Shown one piece after another: positions 54,117 to 63,100 of a DNA stretch of 64,000 nucleotides. Made by a program: the position numbers and the translations under genes. The notes beneath the pieces were generated by a model, which was not told where the DNA came from, did no database searches, and worked only from the letters and a program-made list of their open reading frames with translations. Position 1 is the stretch's first letter. Every line of letters begins with the position of its first letter. The stretch is from an uncultured Bizionia sp. (GTDB lineage Bacteria; Bacteroidota; Bacteroidia; Flavobacteriales; Flavobacteriaceae), in contig CANMCF010000001.1 in assembly GCA_947496215.1 (NCBI GenBank), forward strand, positions 434,001-498,000, given 5' to 3'.

Positions 54117-55199
54117 TTACATTTTTTGATAAAGCGCTCTCAAGGTCTCTCTTGTTATCGTTTTTTTCCATTGCTTGCCAATCGCATTTTCCCATAATGG
54201 CTCCAAACTCAATGCTACATCTATCATTATGTTAAATTCCTTGTCCGATAGGTTCGCACATATCCCTTGAGGCAATTCTATGTTGTGCTTTGCTTTCATT
54301 TCCTTGAACAAGGCTACTCCGTCAGGGTAGTAATCCTCCAAATGATCAAAGACGATGCAATTTCCTATGCCGTGCTTCGTACCCAGCAAATATGATAGTC
54401 CATAACTCATGGCATGTGCCACACCAACTTGGGAGTAAGCTATGCTCATACCTCCATGCCAGCTGGCCATCATCAATTTGTCCTGGGATTCTTCTACGGA
54501 TATGCCATCTTCCACAAAAATCTCCTTGCACAATGAAAAGGCCTTTTCTCCATAGGATTTGCTAAAGGCGTTCAAGTAAGTTCCATTTAAGGACTCTATG
54601 CAATGAACATAACAATCCATACCAGTATAGAACCATTGCTCCTTTGGGACATCCTTTGTTAATTCCGGATCCAAAATAACCTGATCGAACGGTGTGTAAT
54701 CACTATTTATACCTAGTTTTCGATCTGGACCGGTAAGAATGGTCGTTCTTGACACCTCTGCTCCTGTTCCAGATATCGTTGGTATGCCGACATGATAGAT
54801 GGCAGGGTTCTTTACAAGATCCCACCCTTGGTAATCTTTGGACTGGCCTTTGTTTGTAAGCATTATCGATACGGCCTTTGCAACATCCAGTATGCAACCT
54901 CCTCCAATACCTATGATCCCAGAAGGTCTCTCTTTATGGTTTAGAATGATATCTTCTACCAATTCATCGATTTGAGATGTCTTTGGTTCTTCGTTTGCAG
55001 AAACATAGTATAATTTATCGTCATAAGACAAAGGGATTCTTGACGTCAACCAAGCATTTCCTTTAAATACTTCATCCACAAAAAATATAAATGGCGCTTT
55101 TGTATTCAACCGTTTGGGTGATAAGATATCTCCTAATTGATTAAAACTACCTCGTCCAAACACTACTCTGGACACCATTGGAAAATTTTTATAACTCAT
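54117..55199 (-). CDS. kdnB: 3-deoxy-D-manno-octulosonate 8-oxidase (KdnB-like Fe-ADH)
   Basis: 360 residues, an iron-type alcohol dehydrogenase. The N-terminus SRVVFGRGSFNQLGDIL, the phrase TNKGQSKDYQGWDLVKNPA and the ligand region WFYTGMDCYVHCIESL match what I recall of the Shewanella KdnB protein that oxidises the C8 hydroxyl of Kdo. Other segments are GIGGGCILDVAKA (NAD-binding) and the His pair VAHAMSYGL / TKHGIGNC. With kdsB in the same operon this predicts 8-amino-Kdo in the lipopolysaccharide. The partner aminotransferase kdnA is not in the window. Confidence 0.85.
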   Translation of the reverse strand: MSYKNFPMVSRVVFGRGSFNQLGDILSPKRLNTKAPFIFFVDEVFKGNAWLTSRIPLSYDDKLYYVSANEEPKTSQIDELVEDIILNHKERPSGIIGIGGGCILDVAKAVSIMLTNKGQSKDYQGWDLVKNPAIYHVGIPTISGTGAEVSRTTILTGPDRKLGINSDYTPFDQVILDPELTKDVPKEQWFYTGMDCYVHCIESLNGTYLNAFSKSYGEKAFSLCKEIFVEDGISVEESQDKLMMASWHGGMSIAYSQVGVAHAMSYGLSYLLGTKHGIGNCIVFDHLEDYYPDGVALFKEMKAKHNIELPQGICANLSDKEFNIMIDVALSLEPLWENAIGKQWKKTITRETLRALYQKM

Positions 55200-55235
55200 C
55201 TAACTATTTATAATGTGAAAAATATAGTTTTTTTT

Positions 55236-55964
55236 CTAATCTAAAAATGGTAATAATTCTAACAGACTACCTATTGTTTTGTAACTCTCGTTTTCTTTTT
55301 CGCTGACCTTGATGTCTTCATGGGCCCAAGTCGTGTGAAAAGGAATGTGTATTGCATTTGCATTAATGTTTATTAATGGCAAAATATCGGATTTCAATGA
55401 ATTTCCTATCATCAAAAACTCAGATGGATCTATATCCAAATGATTTAACAATTTGGAATAGTTGGATTCTTTTTTATCGCTCAACACCTCTATGTGATGA
55501 AAATAATCCAACAAGCCCGATTTTTCCAATTTACGTTCTTGATCCAACAAATCTCCTTTTGTCGCAACTATCAATCTGTACTTTTTGGACAATACCTTCA
55601 ATACGTCTTCTACACCTTCCAATAGCTCCACTGGTTTGTTGATCATTTCCTTTCCAATGGAAATGATTTTTTCTATGGCTGCATTTGAAACATTGTGATT
55701 TGATAGTTCCAAAGCCATTTCCACCATAGACAAAATAAAACCTTTTACACCATATCCATAAGTTGGAAGATTTTTGATTTCCATCTTAAAAAGTTCTTGG
55801 TCTATCTTGTTTGGTGTTTCATATTGACTCAACAACTTAGCGAACTCCTTTTCGGCATCTCGAAAATAAGTTTCGTTTACCCAAAGTGTATCGTCTGCAT
55901 CGAAACCAATGACCTTTATGTCTTTATATTCTTTTCTCAATTGTTCTTTCCGTGTTATTTCCAA
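55236..55964 (-). CDS. HAD-family hydrolase of the Kdo operon
   Basis: 242 residues, HAD type with a C1 cap: motif [14 protein letters not shown], motif [11 protein letters not shown], motif III Lys in [10 protein letters not shown] and motif [14 protein letters not shown]. It resembles YjjG-type enzymes rather than KdsC (which is shorter and lacks the cap). It overlaps the end of kdsB by 10 nt, so they are coupled. It may remove the phosphate from a Kdo intermediate, but that is inference from position. Confidence 0.83.
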   Translation of the reverse strand: MEITRKEQLRKEYKDIKVIGFDADDTLWVNETYFRDAEKEFAKLLSQYETPNKIDQELFKMEIKNLPTYGYGVKGFILSMVEMALELSNHNVSNAAIEKIISIGKEMINKPVELLEGVEDVLKVLSKKYRLIVATKGDLLDQERKLEKSGLLDYFHHIEVLSDKKESNYSKLLNHLDIDPSEFLMIGNSLKSDILPLININANAIHIPFHTTWAHEDIKVSEKENESYKTIGSLLELLPFLD

Positions 55965-56683
55965 AGCTTTTTTGCTCGCTCCAAATCCTCAGGCGTGTCT
56001 ATCTCCACACCTTGAATGCTTGTTTCAACCATTTTAATTCGTTTTCCATATTCCAGGTATCTAATGCATTCAATTTTTTCAGAAGCTTCCAATCCCAGCA
56101 TGGGCAAATGATAAAAGTCCAATAGGGCTTCTTTTCTAAAAGCATAGACTCCTTTGTGCTTATAATATTTAACGCTTACCGTCTTGTCTCTAGGAAATGG
56201 TATTGGACTACGTGAAAAATACAATGCAAAATCATCCCTGTCAACAATGACCTTTACCGTATTGGGATTTTCTATTTCTTCCAAATCTGTAATGTGCACC
56301 ATCAAAGAGGCCAAATCCACTTCTTCCTTTATATCTTTTTTAAAGACATCAATCAGCTTTTTTAGGGAATCGACTTCTGTGAACGGTTCATCTCCTTGTA
56401 CATTTACGACAATGTCAATGTCCATGGACTCCACAGCTTCTGCAATACGATCACTCCCGCATTCGTGCTCTTTCTTGCTCATGACCACATGGCCTCCACT
56501 ATTTGAGATTTCCTTGAAAATGATGTCGCTATCCGTAACAACTATGACATCATCGAACAAACTTGTTGCCACCGTGGCTTCATAAGTTCGCGTTATAACA
56601 GGTTTCCCACCCAAATCTTGCATGAGTTTACCAGGAAAACGTGATGCACTGTATCGTGCAGGAATCATTGCGATTATTTTCAT
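55955..56683 (-). CDS. kdsB: CMP-Kdo (or CMP-8-amino-Kdo) synthetase
   Basis: 242 residues, full length. Motifs: [16 protein letters not shown] (CTP-binding), [20 protein letters not shown] and [10 protein letters not shown] with the metal-binding Asp. It activates Kdo, or its 8-amino form, for transfer to lipid A. First gene of the operon, with a well-placed promoter upstream. Confidence 0.95.
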   Translation of the reverse strand: MKIIAMIPARYSASRFPGKLMQDLGGKPVITRTYEATVATSLFDDVIVVTDSDIIFKEISNSGGHVVMSKKEHECGSDRIAEAVESMDIDIVVNVQGDEPFTEVDSLKKLIDVFKKDIKEEVDLASLMVHITDLEEIENPNTVKVIVDRDDFALYFSRSPIPFPRDKTVSVKYYKHKGVYAFRKEALLDFYHLPMLGLEASEKIECIRYLEYGKRIKMVETSIQGVEIDTPEDLERAKKLWK

Positions 56684-56706
56684 TTATTACAAAGTCATTT
56701 ATTTTT

Positions 56707-56735
56707 CAAAAATATAGTTTTTAAAAAGAATTCAA
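56707..56735 (-). promoter_or_regulatory. Promoter of the kdsB-kdnB operon
   Basis: On the minus strand TTG (56735-56733), an 18-nt spacer, then TATTTTTG (56714-56707), a full match to the Bacteroidota pattern. The kdsB start is 23 nt downstream. The TTG overlaps the stop codon region of the DUF4126 gene. Confidence 0.6.
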
Positions 56736-57298
56736 GCGCTACTGGATTTAAACTTTCGATAAATTCTAAAAATCACATATAATATGAGGATTGCCAAAAT
56801 AATGGCAACGTATGGCAAAAACACGGAAACTATGGACATACCAATCGACGTGGTGGTTTCCACAGTCGATACGATCGGATTTGCCACTCCTCCAGTAGTT
56901 GTGGTAGACGCCAAACGAGTAACACCAGAGGAACTAGCTATTGCAGCTGCTGTGCCTCCCCCTGCTATTATGGCCAAGGCCCAGGTAACAACTGGACTTA
57001 AATCGGCTACGGTGGATACCATAACTGCCGTTCCTGCTATTCCTGCCAAAGGAATGGCCATGGAATCCAAAACGTTGTCGATGTAAGGTATGTAGTATGC
57101 AAAGATTTCAACGATCGTGGCTACTCCAAGTATTAGCAATGCAGATAGGCTTCCGATCCATTCCCATGATTCATTAAGCTCCCAAACTCCGGCATAAGAG
57201 GCAAGACTCAATGCAAACAACGGCACAAAAACTCTAAATCCGACTGAAGCAGCCAAACCTATACCCAAACATATGCTGATTATTGATTCTGTTCCCAT
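56732..57298 (-). CDS. DUF4126 integral membrane protein
   Basis: 188 residues with about four to five hydrophobic helices (GIGLAASVGFRVFVPLFALS, ALLILGVATIVEIFAYYIPY, VVTWALAIIAGGGTAAAIAS, VFLPYVAIILAILILYVIF) and Gly/Ala/Thr-rich loops. The DUF4126 pattern is clear at FRVFVPLFALSLAS and IDNVLDSMAIPLAGIAGT. Function unknown. Confidence 0.88.
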   Translation of the reverse strand: MGTESIISICLGIGLAASVGFRVFVPLFALSLASYAGVWELNESWEWIGSLSALLILGVATIVEIFAYYIPYIDNVLDSMAIPLAGIAGTAVMVSTVADLSPVVTWALAIIAGGGTAAAIASSSGVTRLASTTTTGGVANPIVSTVETTTSIGMSIVSVFLPYVAIILAILILYVIFRIYRKFKSSSA

Positions 57299-57438
57299 TT
57301 TTCAATTTTGGAAATCTTCTTGTTGAAGGAAGATATAATTAGTTAATGCGCATCGTACTTCAAAGTTAATAAAATTTAACATTCTTCTAAGCATATGCAT
57401 GGTTATTGTAAAACGACCTCAATGACAACCGTGATATT

Positions 57439-58875
57439 TTATTCTTCGATGAAAAAATCGTTTTTGAAACCTATTAGATATAGTTTTTCCTTCGCTCTGG
57501 TAACAGCTGTGTACAACCAACGCAAATAGTCTTTGTCTATCCCGTTTGGCAAATAGGGTTGTTCTACGAAAACGGTGTGCCATTGCCCTCCTTGTGATTT
57601 ATGACATGTTATGGCATAGGAAAACTTGACTTGCAAGGCATTGAAATGCTTGTTTCCTTTAATCTTTAGGAATTTCTTGTAATTGCTGGTCTCATCTTCA
57701 AAGTCCTTTTGTATTTCCTGATAAAGACGATTGGATTCCTCATAAGGCAATGATGGTGTCTCTGCTGAAATGGTGTCCAATAGCAATACGGTTTCAAAAG
57801 GTCGCATTTTGGGATAATCCACCATTCTTACCTTTACTTCTGCAAACCGAAAACCATATAGTTCTTGAATACTAAAGATTTCCAAGACTTCAATGATATC
57901 TCCATTGGCTATGAAACCAGCTTCCGTGGTTGGTTTTATCCAAAAATAATTATTCTTGACAACCATTAGATAATCTCCAGCGGACAACTCGTTTTCGTTG
58001 AATAGTATACGACTTCTTATTTGCTGGTTGTATAGATTCGCTCTTTTGTTACTTCTTACGATCAATGCCATTTCCTCATTGCCAAGCGTTCCATAAGCAT
58101 CGTTTATCGCATCAATGATGTCATGGCCATCAATCAACCTTACAATGTCTTTGAATCCTAGAAGGTTAAATTTGAAACTATCATAGAATCCACTTGATAG
58201 AGTCTCCCTCAATTCTGTAGCATTCTCCAATATACCGGAATCTTGACCTTGACGCATCACTTCGTCCAGTTCCATCCTGGTAACGGACTTGTTGTAATTC
58301 AAACTCAATGTGTTTTCGTCCAAAGCAGGGCTCAATTCCAACTTTACAGGTGGCAATTGCGCAGTGTCTCCTATTAATAACAACTTGCATTTATGTCCTG
58401 AATAGACATATTGCATCAAATCATCCAAAAGGGATCCATTTTCAAACAACTTTGAATCTCCTGGTGTATCTGGGATCATTGAAGCTTCATCTACTATGAA
58501 AATGGTGTTTTTATGTTTGTTTGGTTGCAAGACAAACTTTACACCTCCCCCTTTTTCCTTCTTGGGAAAATATATTTTCTTATGAATCGTAAATGCCTCT
58601 TTTCCTGAATAATTAGAGATCACCTTTGCCGCACGACCGGTTGGAGCCATCAAAACGGCACTTACCTTAGCTTTCCATAGATTATTCACAAAAGTTCCGA
58701 TAATAGTGGTTTTACCAGTACCTGCATAACCTTTCAACAGATACAAACCATTTTTGTCGTCATCAAAAATAAATTCTGAAAGCTGCAACAACAAAATATC
58801 TTGTTTTACAGTAGGTTCAAACGGAAATTGCTGTTTTATAATGGAATAAAATTCAGATTTGGTCTTTAATGGCAT
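57439..58875 (-). CDS. RecD-like ATP-dependent DNA helicase (SF1)
   Basis: 478 residues. Walker A GYAGTGKTTIIG (residues about 49-60), motif II VDEASMIPD, motif III LLIGDTAQLPPV, and C-terminal motifs AITCHKSQGGQW and WLYTAVTRAKEKLYLIG. Short for RecD2 (it lacks the N-terminal helical domain), and commonly annotated as AAA or RecD-like in Bacteroidota. Likely role: 5'-3' unwinding in repair. Confidence 0.9.
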   Translation of the reverse strand: MPLKTKSEFYSIIKQQFPFEPTVKQDILLLQLSEFIFDDDKNGLYLLKGYAGTGKTTIIGTFVNNLWKAKVSAVLMAPTGRAAKVISNYSGKEAFTIHKKIYFPKKEKGGGVKFVLQPNKHKNTIFIVDEASMIPDTPGDSKLFENGSLLDDLMQYVYSGHKCKLLLIGDTAQLPPVKLELSPALDENTLSLNYNKSVTRMELDEVMRQGQDSGILENATELRETLSSGFYDSFKFNLLGFKDIVRLIDGHDIIDAINDAYGTLGNEEMALIVRSNKRANLYNQQIRSRILFNENELSAGDYLMVVKNNYFWIKPTTEAGFIANGDIIEVLEIFSIQELYGFRFAEVKVRMVDYPKMRPFETVLLLDTISAETPSLPYEESNRLYQEIQKDFEDETSNYKKFLKIKGNKHFNALQVKFSYAITCHKSQGGQWHTVFVEQPYLPNGIDKDYLRWLYTAVTRAKEKLYLIGFKNDFFIEE

Positions 58876-58894
58876 TCGTTTTAAAACTTTTATT

Positions 58895-58902
58895 CAAAGA
58901 TA
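58895..58902 (-). promoter_or_regulatory. Putative -7 box for the helicase gene
   Basis: The minus strand reads TATCTTTG, matching TAnnTTTG, 19 nt before the start. No good -33 TTG. Confidence 0.4.
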
Positions 58903-58947
58903 TAATGATTTTTACTCTCATAGGCTTTAGCGAATAAAAAAAAATTG

Positions 58948-58955
58948 TAGATTTG
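58948..58955 (+). promoter_or_regulatory. Putative -7 box for the 247-residue protein gene and its operon
   Basis: TAGATTTG matches TAnnTTTG, 33 nt before the start codon at 58989. It is divergent from the helicase box 50 nt away. Confidence 0.45.
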
Positions 58956-58988
58956 CGAAGGACCATTAATTAAATTTAATAAATTACT

Positions 58989-59732
58989 ATGATAACATTT
59001 ATTCTTATTGCAGTTGCTGTAATATTACTTACTATTGGGTTAGTTTGGCTTATTGACAAGTTCATACCTGCAAAATTCAAACCTGTTTTAACCATAGCGC
59101 TTTGGCTGTTGATTGGTTTTTTAGGTTACCAAACGTTCATGTCTGTATATAACCCTATACTATTCAAAAAAGTAAAAGAAAAACGTTATGCTAAAGTCAT
59201 TGAGAATTTGGTAGACATTCGTGATGCGCAATTGGCTTATAGAGAAGTTAATGGAAAGTACACGAACAACCACGATAGTCTCGTACGATTTATCGAAACA
59301 GGGAAATTCGCCATTATCGAGCGTAGAGATACCACGATCCTAAATGAGGAGAAAACAAAATTATATGGAGGTATAGAGCATTATGACGAGAAAGTAATTC
59401 TTGACACACTATCTTTTGTAGGTGTAAGAGATTCCTTGTTCAAGTCTTCAGATCGTTACAAGAAAATGAGATTTGTTCCTTTTGCAAAAGAAAACTTCGA
59501 ATTTACCATGAATGCTGGAAAAATAGGTGAAGATGAAGATGATAAAATTCCTGTTTTTGAAGCTTTTGTTCTTAAAAAAGATGTTCTACATGATCAAGAA
59601 AAAGACTATGTAACAGAGGAGAACCAAGCTTTATCTGTTGATGAAATTAATGGTGATGCCATACGAGTTGGATCTTTGGAAGAGGTGAAAACAAATGGTA
59701 ACTGGCCGAAATTATATGACACGAAAAAATAA
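58989..59732 (+). CDS. Conserved membrane-anchored hypothetical protein
   Basis: 247 residues with two N-terminal hydrophobic helices (about 3-25 and 34-55; LTIALWLLIGFLGYQTF), then a soluble region with FKKVKEKRYAKVIENLVDIR and FAKENFEFTMNAGKIGEDED. No known catalytic motif. It overlaps the DUF3822 gene by 17 nt, and the gene order with rsmD looks operonic. Function unknown. Confidence 0.8.
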   Translation: MITFILIAVAVILLTIGLVWLIDKFIPAKFKPVLTIALWLLIGFLGYQTFMSVYNPILFKKVKEKRYAKVIENLVDIRDAQLAYREVNGKYTNNHDSLVRFIETGKFAIIERRDTTILNEEKTKLYGGIEHYDEKVILDTLSFVGVRDSLFKSSDRYKKMRFVPFAKENFEFTMNAGKIGEDEDDKIPVFEAFVLKKDVLHDQEKDYVTEENQALSVDEINGDAIRVGSLEEVKTNGNWPKLYDTKK

Positions 59733-60537
59733 TTCTATACAAGATTTATCCAACCTGGAATTGTCCATTCAACTTAGTTTGAATGGACTTTCTTTTTGTA
59801 TTCTAAATTCTGACACGAATACAATTGGCTCGTTGAAACATTTCGAATTGGAAAAAAGGCAAACTCCTTTCGAGCTTTTGGATACTTTAAAGCATATTTT
59901 CAATACGGAAAGCATAACTGGGCATGCTTATGACAAAGTAACTCTTGTATATGTCAATGAGTTGTCCACACTCGTTCCAAAAGCCTTGTTCAATGAAAAT
60001 GCCATGGCCGATTACTTGAAGTTGAATGCTAAAATCCTAAAAACCGATTTTATAACTTTCGACGACATTGCAATCAACGACACGGTAAATGTCTATGTTC
60101 CCTATGTAAACATTAACAACTACATATATGAAGTCTTTGGCTGTTTTACATACAAGCATTTCTCTACCATATTGATCGAGCAACTCTTGAAGGTCGAAAA
60201 ACATTCCAATGATTCCAAACTGTATGTAAATGTGTTTAAGACGCATTTCGAGATAGTAGCAATTGACAAAGGTAGCCTCCTACTCTACAATAGTTTTACT
60301 TACAATACGCCGGAAGATTTCATCTATTATGTATTGTTTACGATAGAACAACTACAATTCAATCCGGAAACCATCCCTTTGATACTTCTTGGAAACATAC
60401 AAAAAGACGATGTACTATATGGCATCCTGTATAGATACATTAGAGATGTTGGTTTTGGAAATCGTTTTGATTCTTATTCATATACCGAAGAGCTGAAAGG
60501 CAATCACTCGGATTTCACCTTAATAAAAAGCTTATAA
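59716..60537 (+). CDS. DUF3822 family protein
   Basis: 273 residues from the ATG at 59716 (MTRKNNSIQDLSNLELSIQL). The family has an actin/ASKHA-like look (LSIQLSLNGLSFCILNS, TVNVYVPYVNINNYIYEVFG, KLYVNVFKTHFEIVAIDKG, FIYYVLFTIEQLQFNP). It commonly precedes rsmD in Bacteroidota. Its stop overlaps the rsmD start (TAATG). Function unknown. Confidence 0.88.
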   Translation: MTRKNNSIQDLSNLELSIQLSLNGLSFCILNSDTNTIGSLKHFELEKRQTPFELLDTLKHIFNTESITGHAYDKVTLVYVNELSTLVPKALFNENAMADYLKLNAKILKTDFITFDDIAINDTVNVYVPYVNINNYIYEVFGCFTYKHFSTILIEQLLKVEKHSNDSKLYVNVFKTHFEIVAIDKGSLLLYNSFTYNTPEDFIYYVLFTIEQLQFNPETIPLILLGNIQKDDVLYGILYRYIRDVGFGNRFDSYSYTEELKGNHSDFTLIKSL

Positions 60538-61085
60538 TGCGCATTGTATCAGGAAAATATAAAGGCAGAAGAATCACTGCTCCAAAAAAATTACCGGTTC
60601 GCCCCACTACAGACATGGCAAAGGAATCTTTGTTCAACATTTTAAACAACCATTACTACTTTGATGAGATCTCTGTTTTGGACTTGTTTGCTGGAACTGG
60701 TAACATAAGTTATGAATTTGCCTCTCGAGGTACTGAACAAATCACTTGTGTAGATCAGAATTTTGGTTGCATAAGATTCATAAACGAAACGGCAGAGAGC
60801 TTCGATATGCCAATTCAAACCATAAAGAGCGACGTCTTCAAGTTTTTGGAGAAATCATCTTCAAAGACTTCCATAATCTTTGCAGACCCACCTTATGATT
60901 TTTCACTGGAACTCTTTACTAAAATCCCTACATTGGTATTTGAAAACAATCTACTGGAAGAAGAGGGACTTCTGATACTTGAGCACTCAAAACATACAGA
61001 TCTGTCTCATATAGCCAATTACAGCCATTCCAAGAACTATGGAGGCAACATGTTTAGTTTTTTTGAAATAGAAAGCAAGGAATAG
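60537..61085 (+). CDS. rsmD: 16S rRNA (guanine966-N2)-methyltransferase
   Basis: 182 residues. Motifs: MRIVSGKYKGRRI, VRPTTDMAKESLFNIL, SAM-binding VLDLFAGTGNISYEFASRG and catalytic DPPYDF. It methylates G966 of 16S rRNA. Last gene of the three-gene run starting at 58989. Confidence 0.96.
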   Translation: MRIVSGKYKGRRITAPKKLPVRPTTDMAKESLFNILNNHYYFDEISVLDLFAGTGNISYEFASRGTEQITCVDQNFGCIRFINETAESFDMPIQTIKSDVFKFLEKSSSKTSIIFADPPYDFSLELFTKIPTLVFENNLLEEEGLLILEHSKHTDLSHIANYSHSKNYGGNMFSFFEIESKE

Positions 61086-61105
61086 ATCCCTTTACTTGAC
61101 AACAA

Positions 61106-61141
61106 AAAAGGGCGATCATGTCTTAATGCATACTCACCCTT
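61106..61141. terminator. Probable weak terminator between convergent genes
   Basis: AAAAGGGCGA and TCACCCTTT can pair with one mismatch around a loop of about 18 nt, between the convergent rsmD and beta-barrel genes. Confidence 0.4.
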
Positions 61142-61172
61142 TCTTATTTGAATAAATAGTCTTAAACTATTC

Positions 61173-61754
61173 TTAGAAGTTAAATACTCCTCCAATTCCA
61201 AATCCAGAACCCGCGTTCAATGTTGTTATTGCATCCGTTTTATTAACATTTGTCAATCCAACCAATCCTTGCATATCAAATAGTATGCTAAAATTATCTG
61301 ACAACTCCAACTTATAGCCTATTCCATAAGATATTCCTAGTTGAAAAGACTCTATAGTTTCCTTGATGTCACGATCGTTAAATTTTGCACTGGATAAAAA
61401 CCCTGGCGTCACACCAAAATTCAAATTCCATTTTCTAGTCGATCCAAAATGCCAATTGGCATTAACAGGTATGTTTATATAGTTTAGCTCAGCTTCGTCA
61501 ATTCTATCCTTTGCTCCCATACTATCAAAACTTACTCCTGAACGCAAACTCCATCTATCATTAAAGAAATAATCTGCCTTAACACCAAAGTTAATTGCAT
61601 TTCTAGAGTTGGAAGCATCTGCATTGTCTCCATTAAAAAAAGAAGACATATATTGCACATAAGGAGCTACTTCTATTTGTCCCTTGTCTCTCGATTGTGC
61701 ATTAACGTTAGTCAATCCCAATACTGCCATTGCAGCAAATAATAATTTTCTCAT
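61173..61754 (-). CDS. Outer-membrane beta-barrel protein
   Basis: 193 residues: signal peptide MRKLLFAAMAVLGLTNVNAQ, then alternating amphipathic strands (QIEVAPYVQYMSSFF, NAINFGVKADYFFND, WSLRSGVSFD) ending in aromatic FNF, typical of OMP_b-brl/OmpW-like small porins. Its signal peptide, leader and promoter closely match those of the gene at 62117-62707. Function unknown. Confidence 0.87.
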   Translation of the reverse strand: MRKLLFAAMAVLGLTNVNAQSRDKGQIEVAPYVQYMSSFFNGDNADASNSRNAINFGVKADYFFNDRWSLRSGVSFDSMGAKDRIDEAELNYINIPVNANWHFGSTRKWNLNFGVTPGFLSSAKFNDRDIKETIESFQLGISYGIGYKLELSDNFSILFDMQGLVGLTNVNKTDAITTLNAGSGFGIGGVFNF

Positions 61755-61789
61755 AATTAATCAAAGTCCTTTTTAGTTATTTGAGCGGG

Positions 61790-61820
61790 CAAAAGTACAC
61801 TGTGTTTTTAGTTCTGACAA
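61790..61820 (-). promoter_or_regulatory. Promoter of the first beta-barrel gene
   Basis: On the minus strand TTG, a 20-nt spacer, then TACTTTTG. Same sequence and spacing as the promoter at 62740-62770. Confidence 0.7.
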
Positions 61821-62062
61821 CAAAAAAAGAATAAAAAAAAATTCACCATCTCAATGTATTATACATCAGACCGTTAAATGCTACAGGTCAAAAAAACAAC
61901 TAAGAAACATTCAATCAAAGGGGTTGATATTTACCCACAAAAAATCATTCAGATCTGATGACTCTAGTTTTTCGATCGATTTGGATGTTTTTAAAACAAT
62001 TTTCAGGTTTCTCACAAAGCTTGTTTGCCCCATTTAATATTTCTTTCTTATATGATTGCATA

Positions 62063-62099
62063 AAAAAAGCCGAAGCATATGATATGCTTCGGCTTTTTT
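62063..62099 (-). terminator. Terminator of the second beta-barrel gene
   Basis: AAAAAAGCCGAAGCATAT and ATATGCTTCGGCTTTTTT pair perfectly around a single G. Located 17 nt after the stop codon on the minus strand. Confidence 0.88.
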
Positions 62100-62116
62100 A
62101 CTAATTGCAATCTAAA

Positions 62117-62707
62117 TTAGAATTTGTAGGTAATTCCAAAATTGATATCAGATAAATCTAAGTTTATTCCAAAGTTGTTTGCTGCTTCTGCACCATCAAC
62201 ATCTGCTTTGTTACTTGTGTAAGACAAAGCACCGATTGAAGCTCTCAAAGCAAAACAATCAGATACGAAATAGTTTACACCTGGAGATACTGCAAATCCG
62301 AAGTTATTCCATGTTGTATCATTGTCTTCTCCATCAGGGTTAACTTTAGTACTTGTATAAGCAAGACCAGCTCCCAATGTGAAAGAAAATTGATCTTCTG
62401 GAGTAAAGAAATAAGTTGCACCCAAAGTTCCTCCAAAAGATGAAGTCTTTGTTTTAGCTGTATCTTCACCAGTACCAACTGTCAAACCTAATTCAACAGC
62501 AATGTTATCACTTACAAAGTATCCAGCCGTAGGAGAGAAAGTAAGAGCGTTGCTATCTGCATCTCCTTGAGAGAAGCTGTTGTAACCAACAGTACCACTT
62601 ACATAAAGATCTCCTTGTTCGAAACCACCAGTTGTAACGTTTTCTTCTTGTGCATTAACGTTAGTTAATCCCAATACTGCTATTGCAGCAAATAATAATT
62701 TTTTCAT
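62117..62707 (-). CDS. Outer-membrane beta-barrel protein
   Basis: 196 residues: signal peptide MKKLLFAAIAVLGLTNVNAQ, then eight-strand-like pattern (FSPTAGYFVSDNIAVELGLT, GGTLGATYFFTP, QFSFTLGAGLAYTSTKV, VSPGVNYFVSDCFALRASIG) ending in ITYKF. A small OmpA/OmpW-like porin-type barrel. Paralogue of the neighbouring gene at 61173. Confidence 0.9.
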   Translation of the reverse strand: MKKLLFAAIAVLGLTNVNAQEENVTTGGFEQGDLYVSGTVGYNSFSQGDADSNALTFSPTAGYFVSDNIAVELGLTVGTGEDTAKTKTSSFGGTLGATYFFTPEDQFSFTLGAGLAYTSTKVNPDGEDNDTTWNNFGFAVSPGVNYFVSDCFALRASIGALSYTSNKADVDGAEAANNFGINLDLSDINFGITYKF

Positions 62708-62739
62708 AATTGATCAAAGTTTTTAGTTATTTGAGCGGG

Positions 62740-62770
62740 CAAAAGTACACTGTGATTTTAGTTCTAACAA
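62740..62770 (-). promoter_or_regulatory. Promoter of the second beta-barrel gene
   Basis: On the minus strand TTG, 20-nt spacer, TACTTTTG, as at 61790-61820. Confidence 0.7.
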
Positions 62771-63053
62771 GAAAAAAAATAAAAAAATAACACTTTGTTT
62801 TGTAATATGTTAAAAAACAGATGTTTAAAAGACTGATTTTTCGAAATAAACTAGATGAAATACTTAGATAGAAATGAGGAATCCCCCTAAATTCAGTGCC
62901 TTAGAATGTTTGCAAGAATTAATTATCATCACAAAATTCACAGTATTCCTAAGTATACTTCCTATTGTTTATACGATCTCTGTAATTTCAATATCATTTA
63001 AGCTTATTTTTGATTAATTTGCAATAACAAAGGCAATCAAGTAATTTCAAAAA
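62771..63053. other. Intergenic, no gene seen
   Basis: About 280 AT-rich bases between the promoter of the second barrel gene and the terminator of the third. No ORF or clear signal. Confidence 0.4.
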
Positions 63054-63081
63054 AAAAACCGAGGCAAATGCCTCGGTTTTT
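63054..63081 (-). terminator. Terminator of the third beta-barrel gene
   Basis: AAAAACCGAGGC and GCCTCGGTTTTT pair perfectly around AAAT, 19 nt beyond the stop codon on the minus strand. Confidence 0.88.
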
Positions 63082-63100
63082 CTTTTTAATTTAAGCTATT

